Assembly: GCA_944392765.1 (NCBI GenBank)
Contig: CALXXU010000009.1
Coordinates: 1-53,080, forward strand
Reading direction: 5' to 3'
Length of the DNA stretch: 53,080 nucleotides
Source of the DNA: an uncultured Anaerobiospirillum sp.
GTDB taxonomy: Bacteria; Pseudomonadota; Gammaproteobacteria; Enterobacterales; Succinivibrionaceae
A program made the position numbers and the translations under genes. The notes under the pieces are model-generated. The model was not told the origin of the DNA. It made no database searches and was given only the letters and a program-made list of their open reading frames with translations. Below are positions 1 to 7,266 of the stretch, one piece after another (within the stretch, counting starts at the first letter, position 1; every line of letters starts with the position of its first letter).

Positions 1-392
1 AACATTGACTAAGATACAGCAATGGCAATGATTAACCATCAGCCATCACCGGAATATTGACGTTACAACTACTTCTTGTCGCACAAGCAATATCCATGCC
101 ACTTTAGGTTGACTGTTTTATTATTTATGTAGGTCTTTGAAGAAGAGAAAACTCGCGGCCGTATCCCCGCCCTTACGGACGGGGCATTGGCCGCTAGGTT
201 TAGGTAAATAGTGGGCGGAGCCTTGAGCGGATCAGGCATCAGCTCTTTATAATGCGCCATCTAAGCCTCCCTAAGGCCTAATCAACAGTCGCCGCCCTAG
301 CCGCGCAAGCTCAGATTGAGCTTATTGCCTATGGCCTAAAATCCCCAGCCTTGTCAATCTAAGCTCTCCAGTAGCACAAGCGCCATGTCGTG
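1..392. other. gene-free left edge with a nested palindrome
   Basis: I see no convincing gene here. The stretch holds a nested inverted repeat at 155-194: outer arms GCGGCC/GGCCGC and inner arms CCCCG/CGGGG around a CCTTACGG-like loop. Hairpins of this look often sit at the ends of IS200/IS605-type elements, so this may be a remnant of one, but no transposase or TnpB is recognisable beside it. The minus-strand open frame over 69-260 has no ribosome-binding site and mostly translates the palindrome. Confidence 0.4.
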
Positions 393-929
393 CTAACTTG
401 GCAGCACCATATTGACGTTGATCGGGTTAACCTCGGTAGGCTGAGCAAATTCCTTCGGCAGGATATTGCGTGCATCTAAGAAGGCCACAATCCGCTCCAA
501 GGTCACATCGGAGATCACGTGCTCCATGCGACAAGCATCTTGCTCGGCTTGGCTCGCGGGCACCTCAAGGACGTAGCGCAGGAAATAAGTGAGGATGCGA
601 TGGCGCCGAAACACCTGTTGAGCGTAGGCTAAGCCCTCTGGGCTAAAGATAATGGCACCGGACTTTTCAATCGAGATCAGGCCCTTTTCGACCAATTGGC
701 GTAAGGCGCGGGACACACTAGGCTTAGAAAAGCCTAATTCATTGGCGATATCAACCGCGCGCACCAAGCCGCTTTGCGTGCGGGCGCGAATGAGCAAGAT
801 CGCCTCTAAGTAGGTTTCACCTGACTCGGCTACATCATGATCAGTGGATTTAGTGGGAACCTCAGGCACTGCGGTTAAAGCAGTGACCATAGTCGGAGTT
901 TCCAAATCAACTTTAGTGGCTCGAGTCAT
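393..929 (-). CDS. DtxR/MntR-family metal-dependent transcriptional repressor
   Basis: A 178-residue winged-helix regulator. Residues about 35-105 form the DNA-binding domain (ETYLEAILLI, then the helix-turn-helix FSKPSVSRALRQL), followed by the metal-binding/dimerisation domain; there is no C-terminal SH3 domain, as in small MntR-type proteins. Compared by eye with the classical metal site, the Cys-x-x-Glu-His cluster (ACRMEH) matches DtxR (Cys102, Glu105, His106) rather than MntR, which has Glu in place of Cys. The N-terminal ligand position (Met10 in DtxR, Asp8 in MntR) is Thr here, and the His in FRRHRI is kept. This suggests iron rather than manganese sensing, which is inference. The start has AGAGG upstream. 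About 30 residues precede the usual family start, so initiation at an internal Met is possible. It is separated from the Fur-like gene upstream by a terminator. Confidence 0.85.
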   Translation of the reverse strand: MTRATKVDLETPTMVTALTAVPEVPTKSTDHDVAESGETYLEAILLIRARTQSGLVRAVDIANELGFSKPSVSRALRQLVEKGLISIEKSGAIIFSPEGLAYAQQVFRRHRILTYFLRYVLEVPASQAEQDACRMEHVISDVTLERIVAFLDARNILPKEFAQPTEVNPINVNMVLPS

Positions 930-967
930 GACTCATCAATCCTCTGGAAAAAGTTACCATTGGGGTA

Positions 968-1008
968 GGAGCATCCTCAAGGAGCATGTAGCCTCAAGGA
1001 GCATGTGG
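968..1008. repeat. 17-bp direct repeats upstream of the DtxR-like gene
   Basis: Two adjacent 17-bp copies (975-991 and 992-1008, core CCTCAAGGAGCATGT) differ at one base, and a partial third copy (GGAGCAT, 968-974) precedes them. They lie 40-80 bp upstream of the DtxR-like start codon, where a promoter or operator would be. An autoregulatory site is possible, but the motif does not look like a DtxR box. Confidence 0.45.
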
Positions 1009-1021
1009 TCTCAAAACGCAA

Positions 1022-1082
1022 ACAGCCCGCCCTATTAAGCTGGCGCTAAAAGCTTAGCATAGCAAAAATTAGGGCGGGCTGT
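1022..1082 (-). terminator. terminator after the Fur-like gene
   Basis: Perfect 13-bp inverted repeat (1022-1034 and 1070-1082) of G+C-rich sequence with a 35-nt loop. On the minus strand it is followed by TTGCGTTTTG. It lies between the Fur-like gene and the DtxR-like gene and probably separates their transcripts. Confidence 0.6.
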
Positions 1083-1173
1083 GGCAGCACTCAGTCGTAG
1101 CTGCGTATTAATTCCAACAAATAGGTTGCTTAGTGACAGCGTAACCGCTTTACTTGGTGGCCGTGTGACAGCT

Positions 1174-1623
1174 TTACTTCGTAACCGTGATGTCGATGCG
1201 CTCTCCCACTAAGGAGAGATCAATCTTATTGTTAACACCGATGACGCCCGCAGAAATCAGGCCCATCCGAATCAGGTCGTTTAACTCAAGGCGATTATTC
1301 ACGCGCAGCTTCTCACCGTTTGGGGCGGTGATATTACCAAGCTGTGGGCGCACGCGATTGATACCAAGGCTACGTGCCTTAGCTAACACGCCAATTTGCT
1401 CTAAGCGGTTGATCAGGCGATAAACCGTGGCAATGCCCAAATCAGGCACGAACTGTTTGGCCTCAAACCACAGCTCTTTAGGCGAAGTGCACTGGCTCTT
1501 GGTCAGAATATCGATGATATGACGTCGTTGCACCGTCATACGCAGGCCGCTTTGCTCCAGCTTGCGAATAGTGTCTTCGGTAAGGTCTCCAACTTGACGA
1601 TATACCGAATCTTGATTTGGCAT
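1174..1623 (-). CDS. Fur-family-like regulator lacking metal ligands
   Basis: A 149-residue protein. Residues about 17-85 match the Fur-family winged helix (LRMTVQRRHIIDIL, then LGIATVYRLINRLEQIGVL, which resembles the GLATVYRVLN recognition helix of Fur). The C-terminal half has the length of a Fur dimerisation domain but contains no His and no Cys; the whole protein has one Cys (in SQCTSP) and one His (RRHI), both in the DNA-binding half. The normal Fur/Zur/PerR ligand sets, including the HHHDH region and the CxxC pairs, are absent. It therefore looks like a Fur fold that no longer senses metal, or senses something else. The ribosome-binding site GAGGGGAG lies 2 bases before the ATG, which is close. 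The neighbours are a DtxR-like repressor and an iron-uptake accessory protein. Confidence 0.75.
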   Translation of the reverse strand: MPNQDSVYRQVGDLTEDTIRKLEQSGLRMTVQRRHIIDILTKSQCTSPKELWFEAKQFVPDLGIATVYRLINRLEQIGVLAKARSLGINRVRPQLGNITAPNGEKLRVNNRLELNDLIRMGLISAGVIGVNNKIDLSLVGERIDITVTK

Positions 1624-2119
1624 AGCTCCCCTCGACTAACCCCATGGCCGCGTGCCGCGAAATCTACTTACGATAGATTGCTTCCAACCGCGCATTACGT
1701 TCAAGCTCGCCCCACCAATGAAGTGTTCCCAGAGGAGCTCCCAGCTCGACGCCAACGCTCTAGTTAGGATAGCGCAACTAGCCCCAAAAAACTAGCGCTA
1801 GCACGCGCCCAAGGCCGCAGGAGCTCAAGTCAAGCCCTCAAAACACGGGCCCGCTCACGATCCGGCGCCCAAACGCAGCGCCCGCCCCCATGCTCCAGCG
1901 CACTTTGGCCTCAGCCTCTGCGCATTCCGACCTCGCCAGTAGCGCTCGCCAGCCTCAGCGGCAACAAACTTCGGCCTCAGCGGCAACGTGTCTAAGCCTA
2001 CGCTACGGCAAGTACAGCCGCTCTCTTGCTGATACCACCACTCGTGTTGAGAAACGGCTGCAACTTAATAGGGAGCACCAACTCACGGCGGCATGAGGGC
2101 TTGCGTTCTCGCTTGACGC
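1624..2119. other. gene-free interval
   Basis: About 500 bases between the Fur-like gene and the Cys-rich membrane protein. I see no gene with a ribosome-binding site. The plus-strand open frame at 1890-2096 is Ser/Ala/Arg-rich low complexity and resembles nothing known. The promoter of the Fur-like gene should lie at the left end. Confidence 0.4.
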
Positions 2120-2362
2120 TTATGACTTGGCTTTATCGCACGACAGATCGCTGTGACAATGGCACTCGCCATCGCAATTACAGTGATGCTCCTTAGCATC
2201 AGCTTGATCATGATCGCAGGTAGCGTGATCGGCGCAGGCCGAGCCCGAGCTGCAACCGCAGCTCTTGGCTTTACCTACCAGCTGGCGCGCAATACGACGC
2301 AAACCAAAATAACATGGGATGGCGATTAACAGGACGATAACGGCGGTAATGAGCTTTTCCAT
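2120..2362 (-). CDS. FeoB-associated Cys-rich membrane protein
   Basis: An 80-residue protein with one N-terminal membrane helix (residues about 4-22, LITAVIVLLIAIPCYFGL), a short basic linker (RRIARQLVGKAK), and a cytosolic or periplasmic tail very rich in Cys and His (SCGCSSGSAC, CDHDQ, HHCNCDGECHCHSD). This matches the FeoB-associated Cys-rich membrane protein family, small partners of the FeoB ferrous iron transporter. The His/Cys tail here is longer than the usual CxCxxC segment and could bind several metal ions. No feoA or feoB lies in the window. A DtxR-box-like palindrome lies about 40 bp upstream of the start, which fits iron control. Confidence 0.75.
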   Translation of the reverse strand: MEKLITAVIVLLIAIPCYFGLRRIARQLVGKAKSCGCSSGSACADHATCDHDQADAKEHHCNCDGECHCHSDLSCDKAKS

Positions 2363-2400
2363 AGGATTCTTACTTATGGCTAACTATACTTAACAAAAGG

Positions 2401-2428
2401 TAACTTAGGTTAGCTATTGCTAACTTAG
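2401..2428. promoter_or_regulatory. DtxR-box-like operator
   Basis: The imperfect inverted repeat TTAGGTTAGC - TATT - GCTAACTTAG resembles the DtxR/IdeR box, whose left half is TTAGGTTAG. It lies upstream of the FeoB-associated protein gene, and a DtxR-like repressor is encoded 1.5 kb away. Related half-sites (GCTAACTATACTTAAC) continue toward the start codon at 2380-2394. Assigning the repressor to this site is inference. Confidence 0.5.
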
Positions 2429-2451
2429 CTCATTGTACCATGCCCTGCGCC

Positions 2452-2480
2452 AAAAAAGCCCCGAAGTTTACCTCCGAGGC
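2452..2480 (-). terminator. terminator of the first KAP gene
   Basis: On the minus strand GCCTCGGAGGTAAACTTCGGGGC is followed by TTTTTT, a G+C-rich hairpin with a U-tract, 26 bp after the KAP stop codon. It is almost identical to the terminator after the second KAP gene (5117-5149). Confidence 0.8.
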
Positions 2481-2505
2481 GAAAGTGTCTTATAGCAGCG
2501 TCTTA

Positions 2506-4638
2506 TTATCCCTTTTGCACCAGCTCGACCTGATAGCCCATCTTACGGAAGCGCTTGAGGTACTCTTCAAATTCACGTTCCAAGATCTTGCGGCTCATCA
2601 AGATGCGGCTGCCATCATTAAGCTGCGGTAAATCATTACGCCATCTTTCTTCGTCATCCAAATGTAGTTCCGCACGCAACTCCTCTTGGTATAAGACAAA
2701 GCGATGGGCGTCAGGGTAGAGATTGAGCTTAGTGATCATTTCTGCCCCCGTCTGCTGGGAATTAGCTCTGATAAAATCAGTGGCTAATTGGAACAAAAGG
2801 TTATTGCAGGTCGCAAAGAACTGCCCCTGAGTTGGGCCATAGTGTACGCCGTGATAGGAATAGACGTTGTCATCCTCCGCACAATGCATGGTCAAATCGC
2901 TCAAACCTATGCGGGTAAAATGCTGGAACACCCAAGCCATATCACGTTTGCGTACGTAGGAAGCGGTAAATACCTTACCGTCAGCAAAGCTTAGCGTAAT
3001 GTTGGAGTCGGACTCGTCTAGATCTTGGTGGAACGTCTCAGAACGCTTACCCAGCTGCTGGTACTCCTCCACCGTCATAACAATGGTTGGTCCCCACGGC
3101 GGGTTGACCTTTTGAATGAACTCAGCGCGCGAGAGCTTAGGATGCGCTTTTTGGTAGTCACAACACAAGGTGTGCAGCAGCTCAGATTTTTGGTCACTGG
3201 TGTAAACCTTGCCCGCATAATCGTAGGCCGAATCATCGTTGGTGACCTTGCGCTTAGGATGTTTAGACCCCAAGCCATCGCGGTTTGAGCTGGTAACCGA
3301 GGTCACCCGGAGCAAGGCTAAGCCCCAAGCGATGCTCTCGCCCAAAATGACATCATCCTTGATGATTGCGGCAATCTGATTGAGCAGCAGCAAAATGTAA
3401 TCAAAGTTTTGCTGCAAATAAGCATCGTTTTGGCAGATACGAAACAAGACCTGCGCCCACTCATCCGGAAATTCCTGCTTAAGCCACGGCACGAGCTCAG
3501 ACGCAATCTCTGGGGCCTTACGCAGCTGAGCAAAAGTACTATCCCAGCTCTTAAAGTCAGGTACTTCCAGCAACAGATCGAAGATCGACGGATAGGCGAT
3601 CTGAATGCAGACTAAGGCAAAAATCAGCTGCTTAGTGAAAAGCTCATGCGCCGCCGCGTTTTCAGGCTGAGTCGGTTGCAGCTGGGGGCTATTAATCAGA
3701 GCAAAAAGTGCCAGGCTATTAGCTAGACGCTTAAGCGCGCGCGGATTCGAGCCCACCGACCAATAAGCAATCGAGCTTAACTGAGCGATCAGCTGTTCAT
3801 CAGCTCCTTCTGCCGGGCTTAAGAAGGCATTGGTGAGCAAGGCCTGCTGCAAGAAGCCATCGATCTTGTAAGTAGGCAGCGGCATCGTAAAGGGCAGCTG
3901 CACGAACTTATCGAAGAACGCGCGAAACTGCCGGTCATTGGCCGCCGTGTGCACACCAAACTTCGGCTCAAGTCCTTTGATCACAACCTCAAAGTCAAGT
4001 GCCAGCACAAAGATGCAATGCTTGAGATCGAAGACGTTCTTGAGCATTTCCAGGGTATCAACCGCAAGCTTTGGATCGATGCGATCGAGATCGTCAATAA
4101 AGATGACAAAGCCCCGATAGGAATGCTGCTCAAGGCTAGCGTTAATGAGCTTGGCAAGCTCCGCTTTAAGCTGCAGCACCTCGGAGTTTAAGTTGGGGGC
4201 TTGGTTCACTAACAAGGGTGAAATATCAGCGCCGACTTGCTTGGCAGCGACTTTAGCCCCAATCACCGCAAAACGCCTGCACAAAGCTGATACCTTGTCT
4301 TTGACCACGGCCAATTTGCCGTAGACCTGCACTCCAATCTGGCTTACCAGGGCCTCCATAATCCCCACAAGTGCCAGTTCTGGCGAATGCATCAAGGCAT
4401 AATGCCAGGTGTTGACCTCAATGGCGCAAAAGGGCGCATTATACCCTGTACACAGATCGCGTCTGAGCGCATTCATAAGTGTGGTCTTGCCACTACCCCA
4501 CTCCCCCTGCAAGGCGATCGTGATCGGGGTATCAGAGTTCTTAATGAAACGGCTTAACGCCTCTTGATACGCTTTTAGCCCCAGCAAATCGTCGCTGCCA
4601 TCAACTAATGGCACATCAACATTAGAAAAAGCCGCCAT
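2506..4638 (-). CDS. KAP-family P-loop NTPase (copy 1)
   Basis: A 710-residue KAP NTPase. Walker A GEWGSGKTTL lies at about residues 45-54 and Walker B FVIFIDDLDRIDP at about 178-190, with the family-typical LKHCIFVLALDFEVVIKG strand after it. Members couple ATP hydrolysis to unknown processes, often at membranes, and some act in phage defence. I see no strong transmembrane insertion between the Walker motifs. I chose the ATG at 4638 because it has AAAGGGA upstream and aligns with the paralogue's start; the open frame extends 37 codons further. The C-terminal third has two copies of a module that the paralogue has once (see findings). It is about half identical to the second KAP gene over the NTPase core and follows a broken GGDEF fragment. 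Confidence 0.85.
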   Translation of the reverse strand: MAAFSNVDVPLVDGSDDLLGLKAYQEALSRFIKNSDTPITIALQGEWGSGKTTLMNALRRDLCTGYNAPFCAIEVNTWHYALMHSPELALVGIMEALVSQIGVQVYGKLAVVKDKVSALCRRFAVIGAKVAAKQVGADISPLLVNQAPNLNSEVLQLKAELAKLINASLEQHSYRGFVIFIDDLDRIDPKLAVDTLEMLKNVFDLKHCIFVLALDFEVVIKGLEPKFGVHTAANDRQFRAFFDKFVQLPFTMPLPTYKIDGFLQQALLTNAFLSPAEGADEQLIAQLSSIAYWSVGSNPRALKRLANSLALFALINSPQLQPTQPENAAAHELFTKQLIFALVCIQIAYPSIFDLLLEVPDFKSWDSTFAQLRKAPEIASELVPWLKQEFPDEWAQVLFRICQNDAYLQQNFDYILLLLNQIAAIIKDDVILGESIAWGLALLRVTSVTSSNRDGLGSKHPKRKVTNDDSAYDYAGKVYTSDQKSELLHTLCCDYQKAHPKLSRAEFIQKVNPPWGPTIVMTVEEYQQLGKRSETFHQDLDESDSNITLSFADGKVFTASYVRKRDMAWVFQHFTRIGLSDLTMHCAEDDNVYSYHGVHYGPTQGQFFATCNNLLFQLATDFIRANSQQTGAEMITKLNLYPDAHRFVLYQEELRAELHLDDEERWRNDLPQLNDGSRILMSRKILEREFEEYLKRFRKMGYQVELVQKG

Positions 4639-4974
4639 AATGCTTTCCCTTTTAGCTTGCCGCAATTGAGTGAGAAATAGAGCACAGCGACCACCTAACG
4701 CAAGCCCCACTTGCTTCAAGGCTAAGAGCTGCGTTCCACCCAAGCGCAATAAGTCATCTTACTGACGGGAGCAATCAAACACTGCAATTAGTACATCGAT
4801 TAAGGGCTATAAAAAGCCATGTTCTAGGCAACAGGTGCCCGAAATATTTGTTAGAAACAGCTCCCGCTTCCTGGGCCAGTGTAGCCTGATTGGGCCCAGG
4901 CATGGTGGGCAGGCCTCACAATTTTGCTACTTAGGATAGCCTCTAGCGACAAGCCTTACTCGTGCCCTGATTTG

Positions 4975-5113
4975 TTAGCAGCAGGCCTTAAGGGCGCGCT
5001 TGTGTTCGTACATCTTGGCATCAGCCTGAGCGACCAAAGCCTCAATGCTGTGGGCACAGACCTCCCAGGCACTGCCCACGGCCTTAACCCCATCTTGAGC
5101 AATACCGGGCGAT
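4975..5113 (-). pseudogene. GGDEF gene fragment
   Basis: A remnant of the 3' end of the diguanylate cyclase encoded at 7267-8271. Translated on the minus strand it keeps an AIAQD-like piece, then AVGSAWEVCAHSIEALVAQ and ADAKMYEHKR, ending in TAA. Between the two pieces about 75 bp are missing relative to the intact gene. Over 85 bases of the core (5006-5092 against 7292-7378) only two positions differ, so the copy is recent or has been kept uniform by gene conversion. It lies between the two KAP genes, in the position the intact GGDEF gene holds relative to the other KAP gene. Confidence 0.8.
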
Positions 5114-5116
5114 CAC

Positions 5117-5149
5117 AAAAAAGCCCCGAAGTTTAACTCCGAGGCTTTT
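5117..5149 (-). terminator. terminator of the second KAP gene
   Basis: On the minus strand AAAGCCTCGGAGTT, a short loop, and TTCGGGGCTTTTTT form an intrinsic terminator about 70 bp after the KAP stop codon. The core differs by one base from the copy at 2452-2480. Confidence 0.85.
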
Positions 5150-5217
5150 CTCTTAGTGCGACCAAATAAAAACGCGAGCCGCAGTGCAGGCCTTAGTAAG
5201 CCCATCTGTTCTGGCTG

Positions 5218-7038
5218 CTACTCTTGCACGACCTCAATGTGATAGCCCAGCTTGTCGAACAGCTCCAAATGCTTGTCAAATTCCTTCTTAAAATACATAT
5301 AGCGCGGCAAGCAAACACGTCCTTCCTTAAGTGGCGGAAAATCAAAGCGATATTCTTTAGCCACTTTTGGATCGTTTTCATCAACCGTAGCTGCATCACG
5401 GAGTTGGAAGTAGCTTTTGGCATTTGGCCAAATCGTCATAGTCTCCACCATCTCTTGGGCTGTGAGCTCCGGATGATCTGCAATATATTCACAGAACACC
5501 TGATGAATAACATCAAATTTCTTGGAGCGGCTATCAAAGCGCTGGCCTCGGAACACGTAAACCGAGGTGTCCTTGACGTATTTACGCTTTTGCGCATTAT
5601 TGGCGCTCGCAGCCTCATTGGTACTTCCGGCCTTAATATTGGTGACCGTGGATAGATCCATGACCTGAGATACGATCTCGCCCAGCTCCTCATCGTTGTT
5701 AACCATATGCGCAATCTTATTGAGCAACTGCGACAGGTCAAAAGAGTGTTGCTGCAGATAGGCGTCCTGTTGGCAAATGCGGAACAAGGTCTGCTCCCAT
5801 TCCTCGTCGAACGCCTCAGACTCCTTGAGCGACTCCAAGATCGCCTCATCAATCAGCGGTGCCTTCAGGCGTGTGGCCAGCGCAATATCCCAGCCCTTGA
5901 AATCAGGCTCATCGAGCAAGAGATTGTAGATAGCAGGATAAGCGATTTGGATGCACACCAAGGCATAGCTAAGCTGCTTGGTAAAGGTATCAAGCTCCGC
6001 AGGTTGATTTTCTACTAAGCCTTGCGCTTGGGCCTTTTGCGACTGAATGCGGTTGATGATCGAGATAAGCGACAGGGTATTTGTCAGGCGCTTGAGTGAG
6101 CGTGGGTTAGTGCCGACTGTCCACTGGGCGATTTCACTCAAATCGCTGACCAAACCCTGATTCTTAAGCTCTTCTGCGTTAAAGAAAGCGATATCTTGCA
6201 ACGCCTTAACTAAGAAGTTGTCAATGGCGTAGGAAGCAACCGGCATCGAGAACGGCAGCTGGATGATCTTATCGAAGAAGGAGCGGAACTCACGCTCGTT
6301 TTGCGCGGTGAGCTCACCAAATTTCGGCCTTAAGCCCTTGATCACCACATTGTAGTCAATGGCCAGCACAAAGACGCAGTGGTCGAGGTCAAACAAATTC
6401 TTGAGCAGCTCAAGGATTTCTACCGCAAACGGAGGATCGATACGATCGAGGTCATCAATAAAGAAGATAAAGCCCTTTTTATCTCTTGATTGTGACATCG
6501 CATCATTGATCAGAGCAACGATCTCTTGCTTGAGCTTCTCAACGTTGGAATCAGACTCACCGGCTTTATCATTGCCGCCAAATAGCCCCTCAATGCACTC
6601 GCCATTAATGCCGACCGCTTGGGTGGCCACCTTGGTTCCGACCACGGCCATGCGCTTGAAGATATCGCCAATCGCCTTCTTGCTCGCTTCCCAGCGCTGC
6701 TGATTAGGATTCAGCGAGCCAATTTGGTTAATGATTGACTCCAGGATGCTGATAACGGCTTGGGACGGGGAATGAAGCAATGCAAATTGCCACGTGTTGA
6801 TCCATACGCCAAAATAAGGCGCAGGCGCCACATCGCACAGGCTAAAGCGCAACGAGTTCATCAGCGAGGTCTTGCCGCTGCCCCATTCACCTTGCAGTGC
6901 AATCGTGATCGGGGTTCCCGTGTATTTGATGTACTCAATGAGCGCCTCTTGATAGACCTGAATGCCAAACAGATCTTCTTGGTTGGGCTGGCGTGGTACA
7001 TCGATCACGCTCGACTTGAATCCTTTTTGCTCGACCAT
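5218..7038 (-). CDS. KAP-family P-loop NTPase (copy 2)
   Basis: A 606-residue paralogue of the KAP protein at 2506-4638. Walker A GEWGSGKTSL lies near residues 48-57 and Walker B FIFFIDDLDRIDP near residue 190, followed by LDHCVFVLAIDYNVVIKG. The ATG at 7038 is chosen because it gives the same N-terminal spacing as the paralogue; a frame extension to 7110 lacks a ribosome-binding site, and the one at 7038 (GAAG) is weak. Its C-terminus carries a single copy of the module starting YVFRGQRF and ends in GYHIEVVQE. It lies 228 bp after the GGDEF gene on the same strand with no clear terminator between, so co-transcription is plausible, and a c-di-GMP-linked role is conceivable but not shown. Confidence 0.85.
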   Translation of the reverse strand: MVEQKGFKSSVIDVPRQPNQEDLFGIQVYQEALIEYIKYTGTPITIALQGEWGSGKTSLMNSLRFSLCDVAPAPYFGVWINTWQFALLHSPSQAVISILESIINQIGSLNPNQQRWEASKKAIGDIFKRMAVVGTKVATQAVGINGECIEGLFGGNDKAGESDSNVEKLKQEIVALINDAMSQSRDKKGFIFFIDDLDRIDPPFAVEILELLKNLFDLDHCVFVLAIDYNVVIKGLRPKFGELTAQNEREFRSFFDKIIQLPFSMPVASYAIDNFLVKALQDIAFFNAEELKNQGLVSDLSEIAQWTVGTNPRSLKRLTNTLSLISIINRIQSQKAQAQGLVENQPAELDTFTKQLSYALVCIQIAYPAIYNLLLDEPDFKGWDIALATRLKAPLIDEAILESLKESEAFDEEWEQTLFRICQQDAYLQQHSFDLSQLLNKIAHMVNNDEELGEIVSQVMDLSTVTNIKAGSTNEAASANNAQKRKYVKDTSVYVFRGQRFDSRSKKFDVIHQVFCEYIADHPELTAQEMVETMTIWPNAKSYFQLRDAATVDENDPKVAKEYRFDFPPLKEGRVCLPRYMYFKKEFDKHLELFDKLGYHIEVVQE

Positions 7039-7266
7039 AGCTTGATGCTTACTTCGTCTTAATTGCGACCGTTTTTTCTCAAATCTCAGCTGACGTCTAG
7101 CAGGCCACATTAGCTAGAGCTTGAGGCCAAGTTATCACTGGCACGCAGCTCGAGCCAGTATAGGCCAAAACTTTCCAAAGACAAACAAGCTTTATTTATC
7201 TGACTTAGGTAACAGCAGTCGTGTAACGACCGGACTTGCTAATGGCATGACTTGCTAAGGCAGACT

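Noticed and set aside
69-260. 63-codon minus-strand frame at the left edge
   Set aside because: It mostly translates a palindrome and lacks a ribosome-binding site.
1890-2096. 68-codon plus-strand frame
   Set aside because: Ser/Ala/Gln-rich without similarity or ribosome-binding site; convergent to the Cys-rich membrane protein gene with no space for a promoter signal that I can see.
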